Below, in pieces: positions 47,282-55,828 of a DNA stretch of 64,000 bases. The stretch's first letter is position 1, and every line of letters starts with the position of its first letter. The DNA is from Pseudomonas sp. B28(2017) (lineage in GTDB: Bacteria > Pseudomonadota > Gammaproteobacteria > Pseudomonadales > Pseudomonadaceae). Location: assembly GCF_002113025.1 (NCBI RefSeq), contig NZ_NEJH01000002.1:248001-312000 (forward strand), given 5' to 3'. The translations under genes and the position numbers were made by a program. The notes beneath the pieces were generated by a model. The model did no database searches, had not been told where the DNA came from, and saw only the letters and a program-made list of their open reading frames with translations.

Positions 47282-48292
47282 TTAAGGCAACAAACGAGCC
47301 GGTAACAGGCGCATCAGCTGTGTGTCGAACCAGGCCACGAAGGCCGGCGATGGCACAGCATCGACCGCCAGGTACCACCAATCGGTGGCGGCAAAGGCAC
47401 GGCATTTCACCGCATCTTTTTCCGTCATCACCAACGGTAACGACGGCACGAAATTCAAAGCCTCCACGCTGTACTCGGCGTGGTCGGCAAACGCATGTGG
47501 AACCGGCTTCCAGTGTAGCGTTTCGAGGGTCTTGAAGAAACGTTGCGGATTGCCGATGCCGGCCACCGCATGCAGGGCCTGGCCGCTGGGGAAATGGTCA
47601 AGGGGACGCCGTTCGCCGCTGCGCAGATTGACCAGCGCGGTGGGTTGCAATTGGAAAGCAAAACCGTCAGCGCGGTCAGCCGCTGCACCGTTGTAGAGGA
47701 CCGCATCGACGCTTTGCAGGCGCTCGACCGGCTCACGCAATGGCCCGGCAGGCAGGCAACGGCGGTTACCCAGGCCGCGAGCGGCGTCGATCAGCACCAG
47801 TTCCAGGTCACGGGCCAGGCGGTAATGCTGCATGCCGTCGTCGGACAGGATCAGGTCCAGCGACTCACTGGCCAGCAACGCTTGGACCGCGTTGCTACGA
47901 TTGGGGTCGATCATCAACGGCACGCCCGTGCGCTGGACGATCAGCAACGGCTCGTCACCGGCGACGTCGGCGCTCTGCTCGGCCTCGACCCGCCATGGCA
48001 ACTGCGGCGGTCTGGCGCCGTAGCCACGGCTGACCACGCCGACCCGCAGGCCGCTGCGCTGGCAATGCTCGATCATCCATAGAATCAGCGGCGTCTTGCC
48101 GGTGCCACCCACGGTGATATTGCCGACCACGATCAACGGCACCGGCGGCTGGTAGATCTCGCCCTCACCCGCCAGAAAGCGTTTGCGCTTGTTCATGACC
48201 ACGCGCCGGTACAGCCATTCCAGCGGCTGCAACAGTTTCAGGGCCGGATGACCTGCGTACCACGCCGCCAGCAATCGTTCGGACATGGCCAT
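47282..48292 (-). CDS. lpxK: Tetraacyldisaccharide 4'-kinase
   Basis: 336 residues. Adds the 4'-phosphate of lipid A at the inner membrane. Walker A region [17 protein letters not shown], then [24 protein letters not shown] and a C-terminal [18 protein letters not shown]. Usual length. Overlaps exbD by one base; the msbA gene that often precedes it is not nearby. Confidence 0.96.
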   Translation of the reverse strand: MAMSERLLAAWYAGHPALKLLQPLEWLYRRVVMNKRKRFLAGEGEIYQPPVPLIVVGNITVGGTGKTPLILWMIEHCQRSGLRVGVVSRGYGARPPQLPWRVEAEQSADVAGDEPLLIVQRTGVPLMIDPNRSNAVQALLASESLDLILSDDGMQHYRLARDLELVLIDAARGLGNRRCLPAGPLREPVERLQSVDAVLYNGAAADRADGFAFQLQPTALVNLRSGERRPLDHFPSGQALHAVAGIGNPQRFFKTLETLHWKPVPHAFADHAEYSVEALNFVPSLPLVMTEKDAVKCRAFAATDWWYLAVDAVPSPAFVAWFDTQLMRLLPARLLP

Positions 48293-48720
48293 CAGGATGC
48301 GGGGGGTGCCGCTTCGACAGTGGTCATGCGCAAATGGCTGAAACCGAGCTTGCCGGCCGCATCCATGGCGGTGATGACGGACTGATGCTGCGTCTTGCCG
48401 TCAGCGCTGATCGACAGTGGCCGGTTGGTGTCGCCATTGGCTTCCTTTTGCAGCGCGTCCATCAGGGAGGCCAGGTCGCTTTTCGGCAGGATCTGGTTAT
48501 TCACCGAGAACACGCCGTCGGCGCTGATGGCGATGTCCAGCGGCTTGTTCTGGTCTTCGGCCGGGGAGCCGCTGACCGCTTCCGGCAGATCGACGCGCAG
48601 CTGGGTCTCACGGGTAAATGTGGTGGTCACGACGAAAAACAGCAGCAGGACAAACACCACGTCGATCAGCGACACGAGGTTGATGTCCACGTTCTCCCGT
48701 TGCTTGCGGCGGAATTTCAC
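48292..48720 (-). CDS. exbD: ExbD-type biopolymer transport protein
   Basis: 142 residues with one membrane helix (about 12-36: [19 protein letters not shown]) and the conserved Asp in SLIDVVFV. Forms the ion-driven stator with ExbB. This copy, placed with lpxK, is likely not the TonB partner of siderophore uptake; its partner is unknown. Overlaps exbB by four bases. Confidence 0.92.
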   Translation of the reverse strand: MKFRRKQRENVDINLVSLIDVVFVLLLFFVVTTTFTRETQLRVDLPEAVSGSPAEDQNKPLDIAISADGVFSVNNQILPKSDLASLMDALQKEANGDTNRPLSISADGKTQHQSVITAMDAAGKLGFSHLRMTTVEAAPPAS

Positions 48721-49352
48721 GCTTTGCCCTCAGCCAGATCAACGTCACGGTCGCCCTGCACCACTTCAACCAGCTTGATGGCTTCCTGCTCCATGCCCAC
48801 GACGAGTTCATCAATGCGCCGTTGCAGAAACCGGTGGAAGAACACCGACGGGATACCGACGATCAGGCCCGAGGCCGTGGTAATCAAGGCTTTGGAAATA
48901 CCGCCGGCCAACACTGCGGCGTTGGTCATCATGCCCGTGCCCATGAACGAACTGAAGATATCGATCATGCCCAACACGGTACCCAGCAGACCCAGCAAAG
49001 GCGCCATGGCGGCGATGGTGCCCAGCGCGTTGATGTAGCGCTCCAGCTCGTGGATCACCCGGGCAGCGGCCTCTTCGATGCACTCTTTCATGATCTCGCG
49101 ACCATGTCTGGAGTTGGCTAGGCCGGCCGCCAGGATTTCGCCCAACGGGGAGTTGGCGCGCAGTTCCTTGAGTTTGTCCTTATTGAGCTGTTTGTCCTTG
49201 ATCCAGACCCAGACCTGCCCGAGCAAGTGCTCCGGCGTTACGCGGCTGGCGCGCAGCGTCCAGAGACGTTCGGCGACGATGGCCATGGCCACGATGGAAC
49301 TCAGAATGATCGGCAGCATCATCCAGCCGCCGGATTTGACCAATTCCCACAC
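48717..49352 (-). CDS. exbB: ExbB/TolQ-type proton channel protein
   Basis: 211 residues from GTG 49352, behind GAGGGGAC; the frame runs further upstream without supporting features. Three helices: MLPIILSSIVAMAIVAERLW near the N-terminus, then LGTIAAMAPLLGLLGTVLGM and ISKALITTASGLIVGIPSVF. Forms the stator with ExbD. Confidence 0.92.
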   Translation of the reverse strand: MWELVKSGGWMMLPIILSSIVAMAIVAERLWTLRASRVTPEHLLGQVWVWIKDKQLNKDKLKELRANSPLGEILAAGLANSRHGREIMKECIEEAAARVIHELERYINALGTIAAMAPLLGLLGTVLGMIDIFSSFMGTGMMTNAAVLAGGISKALITTASGLIVGIPSVFFHRFLQRRIDELVVGMEQEAIKLVEVVQGDRDVDLAEGKA

Positions 49353-49450
49353 AGTGACAGTCCCCTCGAAAAAGTGCGCCACTCTAACATAGGGGGTGGA
49401 AGCACCGAAGACCGTGATGTCGCATCCGGTCGGACCTTCATAACGCTCGG

Positions 49451-51685
49451 TTATTGGTTCAAGGGCGGCGGATCGCGCCAGAAACGCCGTTCCTGACGCA
49501 TTGACCACGGCGGCTCGAAGCGCCCCAGTTGCAGACGAATGGCACCGTGTTCTGCACTGTCGTAGATTGCCATTCCACGTTTTTGATAACGCGCGATCAC
49601 CGTGGGATGCGGATGGCCAAACGAATTGCCCTGCCCACGGGAGATCAGCGCACCTTTAGGTTGCAGGACATCCAGCAGGGCCCCGGACGACGAACTGCGA
49701 CTGCCGTGGTGTGGCGCCTGCAGCCAGTCGGCGGGCAGGGCCAACGGACTATCCAGCAGGGCCCTCTCGGCGGCGGCATCAATGTCGCCACTCAACAGCA
49801 ACCGTTCGCCATTGGCCTCGATCAGCAGGACACAGGAGTTCTGATTGCTGTCGCCGGCCAATGGCCAGTGCCAAAGCTGGAAATCGACTTCATCCCAGGT
49901 CCATTGCCGTCCACTCTCACAACGCTCGGCCTGCAACTCCACTGGCAAGTCTGACGGCTCACCACTGACCACCTGTTTCACCGGCAAGCCCTTGGCAATC
50001 GCCCGGGCTCCACCGGCATGGTCGGCATGGGCGTGGCTGATCAGCATCAGGTCGATGTCTTTCACCCCCAGTTTGCGCAACACCGGCAGTACCACCCGTT
50101 CCCCCTGGTCGAGTTCACCGAAACGCGGTCCGGCGTCATACAGCAATGTGTGATGCCGGGTGCGCACCAGAATCGCCAGGCCCTGTCCGACATCCAGTTG
50201 CCAGACTTCGGCCCTGCCTTCCTGCACCATCGGCCTGGGCGAAAAAACCAGGATCAACAGCATGGGCCACCCTAACGGACGCATCGGTACGCCGCGCGGC
50301 AGCAATAGCAAAAAAGCGCCAATGGCACCGATTGCCCAGGCCCATGACGGGACGGCCATGGGCACCCACGCGGGAACCTGGCCGGAGACGAGCCCCAATC
50401 CCCTGAACCACCCGTCGATCAAGCCGCCCGCCAACCACAGCAATTTCTCACCCACATAAGGCACCGGCAGTAACAGCGTCCCGAGCAACGCCGGTGGCAG
50501 TACCACCAGACTGATCCAGGGCACGGCAAACAAATTGGCCAGCGGCCCGCTGAGACTGATGGGCAACCCCAGTGCCAGTAACAACGGACACAGCCCGATT
50601 GCAATCAGCCACTGGGCGCGGGTCCAGGTTTGCCACCATCGCCATGGCCCCAACCGGCCGGCGAAGGTAAAAATCAAGATTGCCACGGCCGCGAAAGACA
50701 ACCAGAAACCAGGCTGAAGACTCGCCAGCGGCTCCAGCAGCAAAATGCCATTAAGTGCCCACAACAGGGGCCGCCATGCACCGAGATGGCGGAACCGCAG
50801 ACGCCACAACAACACCAGACCGAGCATCAGGCAGGCTCGTCGCACCGGCACCTCGAAACCGGCCAGCATCCCGTAACCGAGCGCAGCGGCGAATGCCAGG
50901 CCACACGCCCAAGGCAACCATGGCAGACGGTTCGGCCATAACCCAAAGCGGGCCAGGCCGGCGATCAGCAGATACACAGCTCCCGCCAGCAATCCGATGT
51001 GCTGCCCGGAAATCACCAACAGATGCACCGTGCCGGTGTCCTGCAATACCTGCCAGTCTTCGCGACTCAGCCCGGCGCCGTCCCCGAGCACCAGCGCCGT
51101 CAATGCGCCGCTTCGCCCCTGGGCATCCACCGCCAGCAAACGCTGACGGATGCCATCGCGCCAGGCCCATTGGGCTGGCGCAAGGCGTTCGCCCGCCTTG
51201 ACCGTCCCGGTCGCCCCGATGCGTTGTGCCAGCAACCAGGCCTGGTAGTCGAAGGCCTGCGGATTGAGGAGTCCGACCGGGCGCTTGAGCTTGACGGCCA
51301 GGCGCCAACGTTCGCCACTGTTCACCGGCGGCCCGCCATACCAGGCCAGACGCATTTGCCGCGGCAGCCGGGTACGTCGAGACTGAATGTCGGTCAATTC
51401 GAAACGCACGACACCCTCGTCATGCCGGGGCAGACCTGTGACCCGCCCTTCGACCCAACGGGTTTCTCCGTCCAGCGCCGGCGGCAACCGGTCATCCAGC
51501 GCCCACTGCGCATTCGCGCAGGCCCAACTCAAACCGAACAAATAAAACGCCAGCGGATACGTCCTGAACGGCAACAACATCAAACCCGCCACCGGCATCG
51601 CCAGCCACAACCAGACCGGCGGCAATGCCGGTAAAAAACGCAAGGTCAGCAGACCCAACGCCAGCGCCATCATCCCTGTGCGCAT
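49451..51685 (-). CDS. comEC: DNA internalization protein ComEC/Rec2
   Basis: 744 residues from ATG 51685; an upstream TTG adds nine residues. N-terminal membrane and oligonucleotide region (about 1-190), competence membrane domain (WQVLQDTGTVHLLVISGQHI, about 220-500) and C-terminal metallo-beta-lactamase domain with HAHADHAGGARA and LLSGDIDAAAERALL. Forms the inner-membrane channel for DNA uptake. No other com genes are in the window. Confidence 0.93.
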   Translation of the reverse strand: MRTGMMALALGLLTLRFLPALPPVWLWLAMPVAGLMLLPFRTYPLAFYLFGLSWACANAQWALDDRLPPALDGETRWVEGRVTGLPRHDEGVVRFELTDIQSRRTRLPRQMRLAWYGGPPVNSGERWRLAVKLKRPVGLLNPQAFDYQAWLLAQRIGATGTVKAGERLAPAQWAWRDGIRQRLLAVDAQGRSGALTALVLGDGAGLSREDWQVLQDTGTVHLLVISGQHIGLLAGAVYLLIAGLARFGLWPNRLPWLPWACGLAFAAALGYGMLAGFEVPVRRACLMLGLVLLWRLRFRHLGAWRPLLWALNGILLLEPLASLQPGFWLSFAAVAILIFTFAGRLGPWRWWQTWTRAQWLIAIGLCPLLLALGLPISLSGPLANLFAVPWISLVVLPPALLGTLLLPVPYVGEKLLWLAGGLIDGWFRGLGLVSGQVPAWVPMAVPSWAWAIGAIGAFLLLLPRGVPMRPLGWPMLLILVFSPRPMVQEGRAEVWQLDVGQGLAILVRTRHHTLLYDAGPRFGELDQGERVVLPVLRKLGVKDIDLMLISHAHADHAGGARAIAKGLPVKQVVSGEPSDLPVELQAERCESGRQWTWDEVDFQLWHWPLAGDSNQNSCVLLIEANGERLLLSGDIDAAAERALLDSPLALPADWLQAPHHGSRSSSSGALLDVLQPKGALISRGQGNSFGHPHPTVIARYQKRGMAIYDSAEHGAIRLQLGRFEPPWSMRQERRFWRDPPPLNQ

Positions 51686-51820
51686 AAGCCCGTCCTTGAG
51701 AGTCCCCCTCAAGGCTTAGCCCGTCCGTCGCACAGGCGCCGTTATCAATTGTCACAAAGTCTGAATGGGGCATTCATGGAATCCAGACATACTTGCCACC
51801 CTGACTGACCGAGAAGCCTT

Positions 51821-52336
51821 ATGCCCCGGCGCTTATTCAAACGTTACATGCCAGACCCGATGAGTATCAGGGAACACAAGTCCTTACGCTTTCTCGGCAC
51901 ACTGTTGCATGACCCGAACCTCTGGCACCTCAACCGCCACTCCGTTGCCCGCGCCATGGCGGTGGGTCTGTTCGCGGCGTTCCTGCCGATACCGCTGCAG
52001 ATGCTGCTGGCGGCAATCCTCGCCATCATCGTGCGCGGCAACATGCCGATTGCCGTAAGCCTGGTCTGGCTGACCAACCCGATCACCATGCCTGCCGTAT
52101 TCTTCTGCACCTACCAGGCCGGCGCCTGGCTGATGGATGTTCCCGCCCGGCAGTTGCCGGACTCACTGACCTGGGAATGGATCAGGGGTGAAATCTCGAC
52201 CTTGTGGCAACCGTTTCTGTTGGGCTCGGTAGTGACGGGGCTGGCACTCGGTGCGCTGGCCTACTTCCTGGTGATGGCTTATTGGCGCTGGTGGGTGGCC
52301 AGGCAATGGAAGCGGCGCAAGAAAAACCGGATGTGA
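51821..52336 (+). CDS. DUF2062-domain membrane protein
   Basis: 171 residues. Conserved start region HDPNLWHLNRHSVARAMAVG, then two membrane stretches (AAFLPIPLQMLLAAILAIIV, LVWLTNPITMPAVFFCTYQA) and another near residue 130-155. Basic C-terminus (RRKKNRM). Family role unknown. It is divergent from comEC. Confidence 0.92.
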   Translation: MPRRLFKRYMPDPMSIREHKSLRFLGTLLHDPNLWHLNRHSVARAMAVGLFAAFLPIPLQMLLAAILAIIVRGNMPIAVSLVWLTNPITMPAVFFCTYQAGAWLMDVPARQLPDSLTWEWIRGEISTLWQPFLLGSVVTGLALGALAYFLVMAYWRWWVARQWKRRKKNRM

Positions 52337-52345
52337 GAATGCAAG

Positions 52346-52373
52346 ACGGCCTCCACTTGGGAGGCCGTTTTTT
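52346..52373 (+). terminator. Terminator of the DUF2062 gene
   Basis: ACGGCCTCC, a 5-base loop, GGAGGCCGT then six Ts. Confidence 0.92.
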
Positions 52374-52407
52374 GTGGCGTCAGGACTAAAGCTATCGCTG
52401 TAGCCCC

Positions 52408-53187
52408 TCAGGTACGCATCCCTCGCCCACTCACCAGCAACCGTGCACAACCGAAATACAGCACCACAGTCGCAACCAGCATGAAGGCGATGGCCACACT
52501 GATCCGGATATCCGATACGCCGAGAATGCCGTAACGGAATGCGTTGACCATGTGCAGCACCGGGTTGGCCAGGGATACGGTCTGCCAGAACGGCGGCAGC
52601 AAGGTGATCGAATAGAAGACCCCGCCCAGGTAGGTCAGTGGCGTCAGTACGAAAGTCGGAATGATCGAAATGTCATCGAAGTTGCGCGCAAACACGGCGT
52701 TGATGAAGCCCAGCAGCGAGAAGATCGTCGCGGTCAGCACCACCACCAGAATGGTCACGCCCAGGTGATGCACCTGCAAATGGGTGAAAAACAGCGACAG
52801 CAGGGTCACGATGATCCCCACCATCAAGCCACGCAGCACGCCGCCCAGGGTGTAGCCGATCAGAATGGTGTGCGGCGACAACGGCGAGACCATCAATTCT
52901 TCAATGGACCGCTGGAACTTGCTGCCGAAGAAACTCGACACCACGTTGCCGTAAGAGTTGGTGATCACCGACATCATGATCAGCCCCGGCACGATGTACT
53001 CCATGTAAGTGAAGCCACCCATGTCGCCAATTTGCCGACCGATCAGATTACCGAAGATCACGAAGTACAGGACCATGGTAATGGCCGGCGGCAGCAAGGT
53101 CTGCGGCCAGATCCGGGTGAAACGCCGGACTTCACGGTAAACGATGGTGTTGAGGGCAACGAGGTTGGCGCGCAACTCGGAACTCAT
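52408..53187 (-). CDS. ABC-2 type transporter permease (YadH-like)
   Basis: 259 residues with six hydrophobic segments. Starts MSSELRANLVALNTIVYREV; conserved IMMSVITNSYGNVVSSFFGSKFQRSIEELMVSPLS. The C-terminal part includes FARNFDDISIIPTFVLTPLTYLGGVFYS. Pair with the ATP-binding gene, overlapping by four bases. Exported molecule unknown. Confidence 0.93.
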   Translation of the reverse strand: MSSELRANLVALNTIVYREVRRFTRIWPQTLLPPAITMVLYFVIFGNLIGRQIGDMGGFTYMEYIVPGLIMMSVITNSYGNVVSSFFGSKFQRSIEELMVSPLSPHTILIGYTLGGVLRGLMVGIIVTLLSLFFTHLQVHHLGVTILVVVLTATIFSLLGFINAVFARNFDDISIIPTFVLTPLTYLGGVFYSITLLPPFWQTVSLANPVLHMVNAFRYGILGVSDIRISVAIAFMLVATVVLYFGCARLLVSGRGMRT

Positions 53188-54116
53188 ACCGCCACCTTCG
53201 ACAGATTTTTCTCCACCAGGGACACGAACAACTCCTCAAGGCGATTGGTTTTGTTACGCAGGCTCAGCACTTCGATATTCTGCTGTGCCAACTGGGTGAA
53301 CAGCGCGGTGATGCCCATGGACTTGTCCACCTGGACTTCCAGGGTGTGGCTGTCGATCAGCCGGGACGGGTAGCCGAGCAACTGAGGTGCGGCTGGCAGG
53401 ACCCCCTTGAGGTCCAGCACAAAGGTTTCGACATGCAATTGGCTGAGCAACTGACGCATGCTGGTGTTCTCGACGATGGTGCCGTGGTCGATGATGCCGA
53501 TGTTGCGGCACAACTGCTCAGCCTCTTCCAGGTAGTGGGTGGTGAGGATGATGGTGATGCCTTTCTGGTTCAGCTCTGTGAGGAAGCTCCACATCGAGCG
53601 ACGCAGCTCGATGTCCACCCCGGCGGTCGGTTCGTCGAGGATCAGCAGGCGCGGTTGATGAACCAGCGCGCGGGCGATCATCAGGCGACGCTTCATGCCA
53701 CCGGACAGTGAACGCGAAGGCACATCCTTCTTGTCCCACAGGCCGAGTTGGGTCAGGTACTGTTCGGCGCGTTCCTTGGCGATTTTCGCCGGAATGCCGT
53801 AGTACCCGGCCTGGGTCACGACGATGTCGAAGGTTTTTTCGAACTGGTTGAAGTTGAATTCCTGAGGCACCACGCCGATGGAGCGCTTGAGCTGCGCAGG
53901 ATTCCTGTCCAGGTCGTGACCGAAGATATTCACCGTGCCGCTGGTCTTGTTCACCAGGGTCGAGAGAATGCCGATTGTGGTGGATTTGCCGGCGCCGTTC
54001 GGGCCGAGCAAGGCGAAAAAATCACCTTCGGCGACATCCAGATCGATACCATTCAGGGCCTGGAAACCGTTGCCGTAGGTTTTGGTTAGCTGCCGGATGG
54101 ACAGAGCGGAACTCAT
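53184..54116 (-). CDS. ABC transporter ATP-binding protein (YadG-like)
   Basis: 310 residues from ATG 54116, the second ATG, where the family begins MSSALSIRQLTKTYGNG; the earlier ATG adds six residues. Walker A GPNGAGKSTT, signature SLSGGMKRRLMIARAL, Walker B LLILDEPTAGVD, H-loop ILTTHYLEEAEQ. Provides energy for the following ABC-2 permease. The C-terminal domain (about 220-310) is characteristic of the YadG group. Confidence 0.95.
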   Translation of the reverse strand: MSSALSIRQLTKTYGNGFQALNGIDLDVAEGDFFALLGPNGAGKSTTIGILSTLVNKTSGTVNIFGHDLDRNPAQLKRSIGVVPQEFNFNQFEKTFDIVVTQAGYYGIPAKIAKERAEQYLTQLGLWDKKDVPSRSLSGGMKRRLMIARALVHQPRLLILDEPTAGVDIELRRSMWSFLTELNQKGITIILTTHYLEEAEQLCRNIGIIDHGTIVENTSMRQLLSQLHVETFVLDLKGVLPAAPQLLGYPSRLIDSHTLEVQVDKSMGITALFTQLAQQNIEVLSLRNKTNRLEELFVSLVEKNLSKVAV

Positions 54117-54249
54117 ATCGGATTTACGCACCAAGAAGGGAAGAAAGGGTCAGGTAAGGGCGGGCGGCGCGCATTGCAACCACGTCGCATGAGCGCAATG
54201 GTGCTTGTCGCCGCCACACAAGTACAGTCAAGTGTGTCGATAGTGAGTA

Positions 54250-54873
54250 TTAAGTCAACGCGGTCATGACAGCTTTGCGATACGCCGGACGCTGTTTCAA
54301 TCGTGCATACCAGGCTTCCAGATGAGGCTGCGGCGCACGCTCGATCGGCATCTCGAACCAGGCATAAATGAAACTGCCCAGGGGAATATCGCCCATGCCG
54401 ATCTCGTCTCCGGACAGGTAGGGCTTGTTCGCCAACGCCTGATCGGCCATTGCCAGCAGCGTGTCGCATTCCTTGATCGCGGCCTTGATGGCGGGCCAGT
54501 CCTGCTGGTCTGCCGGGGTACGCAGCACGCCCCAGAACACGGTACGGAACGGGCCGGCAAAGCTTGAGGTGGTCCAGTCCATCCATTTGTCAGCGCTGGC
54601 ACGGGCTTGCAGATCCGCCGGATACCAGGCCGTGCCGTCGGCGTGGCGGGCCATCAGGTAACGTACGATGACGTTGGATTCCCACAACACAAAACCATCG
54701 TCCTCCATCACCGGAACCCGACCGTTGGGGTTCATCGCGCGGTACTCGGGCGTATCGACGACACCAAAGGCGCCACCGGCATCGATAGCCTCGTAGGCCA
54801 GTCCCAGTTCTTCGGCGGCCCACAATGGTTTTCTGACATTCGATGAGTTTTTCCGACCCCAGATCTTCAGCAT
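54250..54873 (-). CDS. Glutathione S-transferase family protein
   Basis: 207 residues from ATG 54873. N-terminal thioredoxin-like domain (KIWGRKNSSNVRKPLWAAEE with SNV near the GSH site, NPNGRVPVMEDDGFVLWESN) and helical C-terminal domain (WMDWTTSSFAGPFRTVFWGV). The SN motif replaces Tyr as is usual in the theta/beta-like bacterial GSTs. The frame upstream is open but lacks a ribosome site. Confidence 0.92.
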   Translation of the reverse strand: MLKIWGRKNSSNVRKPLWAAEELGLAYEAIDAGGAFGVVDTPEYRAMNPNGRVPVMEDDGFVLWESNVIVRYLMARHADGTAWYPADLQARASADKWMDWTTSSFAGPFRTVFWGVLRTPADQQDWPAIKAAIKECDTLLAMADQALANKPYLSGDEIGMGDIPLGSFIYAWFEMPIERAPQPHLEAWYARLKQRPAYRKAVMTALT

Positions 54874-54916
54874 GACCGCCTCTTTTTCGATAAGTGGGCA
54901 GGCAGCATACGCCGGA

Positions 54917-55576
54917 TCAGGCACGACTCAAATCGCTCTGCATATCCCCCAGCAGCGGTTGCTGCTGCTCACCGAACAGGTGCGGATAGCATTTTTCCAG
55001 GTGTTCGAAAAAGAACGCCTCAGGTACGTCGGCGAACTGGCCGTGATCGACGAGGTACTCCATCAGCTTCGCGCCATCGCGGTTGAAGGGATGAAAAACA
55101 CTGTCGTTGATCCCGTCGAATTCCAGCGGCGCCACATTGAACAGGTCGCAGAGTTTCCGGTTGAACGCTGGCGTCGCCTTGATCCAGCGATCCTGCAAAT
55201 AAAACTCGGTGTAGCCGTGCATGGCGAACATGTCGCTCTTGAGCAACTCAAGCAGCCGTGGCGTCGACAAATGATTGCGCACATCCGCCAGGCCGATCCG
55301 CGCGGGAATCCCGCAATGCCGCGCCGCACCGGCCAGCAACGTGGCCTTGGGGACGCAGTAACTCTCCCCGGTCGCCAGTGCATGACTGCCGCGCAGGGTC
55401 TGCGGATCGCGACTGAATGTGTACGGGTTGTAGCGCACCGCTTCGCGCACGGCGTAATAGAGACTGATTGCCTGCTCAATCGGATCGCGACTGGCGCCAC
55501 GGTGTTTTTCGGCGAACTCCACCACGGACGGATGGTCACTATCGATGAAGCGGCCGGGACTCAGATACTCGTGCAT
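54917..55576 (-). CDS. Transglutaminase-like cysteine protease-fold protein
   Basis: 219 residues from ATG 55576. Transglutaminase-like core with candidate Cys in GESYCVPKATLLAGAARHCG and His in MHGYTEFYLQDRWIKATPAF. The usual catalytic Asp position reads Thr (KATPAF), so activity is uncertain. Such proteins are found throughout pseudomonads; substrate unknown. The open frame continues far upstream opposite the fadE gene, an antisense artefact. Confidence 0.8.
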   Translation of the reverse strand: MHEYLSPGRFIDSDHPSVVEFAEKHRGASRDPIEQAISLYYAVREAVRYNPYTFSRDPQTLRGSHALATGESYCVPKATLLAGAARHCGIPARIGLADVRNHLSTPRLLELLKSDMFAMHGYTEFYLQDRWIKATPAFNRKLCDLFNVAPLEFDGINDSVFHPFNRDGAKLMEYLVDHGQFADVPEAFFFEHLEKCYPHLFGEQQQPLLGDMQSDLSRA

Positions 55577-55828
55577 GAGAATAATCTCCTGGGGAAGCCC
55601 CGAGTCTAGCGAGAGCTTCAGCACAGAGATAACGACGTTTCGGCCAAACATGGGCGCTTTGCCGCTTACCCAAAAAACGCTTTTCCCACGTATGCGGCGG
55701 TCCGTCTGCCCCACGAAAATCATCCGGGGCTTTCCACGATTCCAATCACATCGCTGTGACCCGCCTGTTTTGCGGATGCCGTCTAAGCTCTGAAGGCTGG
55801 TTCGCCCTGGTTTCACGGAGGAATGAAT

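Noticed and set aside
55600..55828. PsrA site upstream of fadE
   Set aside because: GTTTC and AAAC halves near 55636-55648 are in the wrong order for the consensus.
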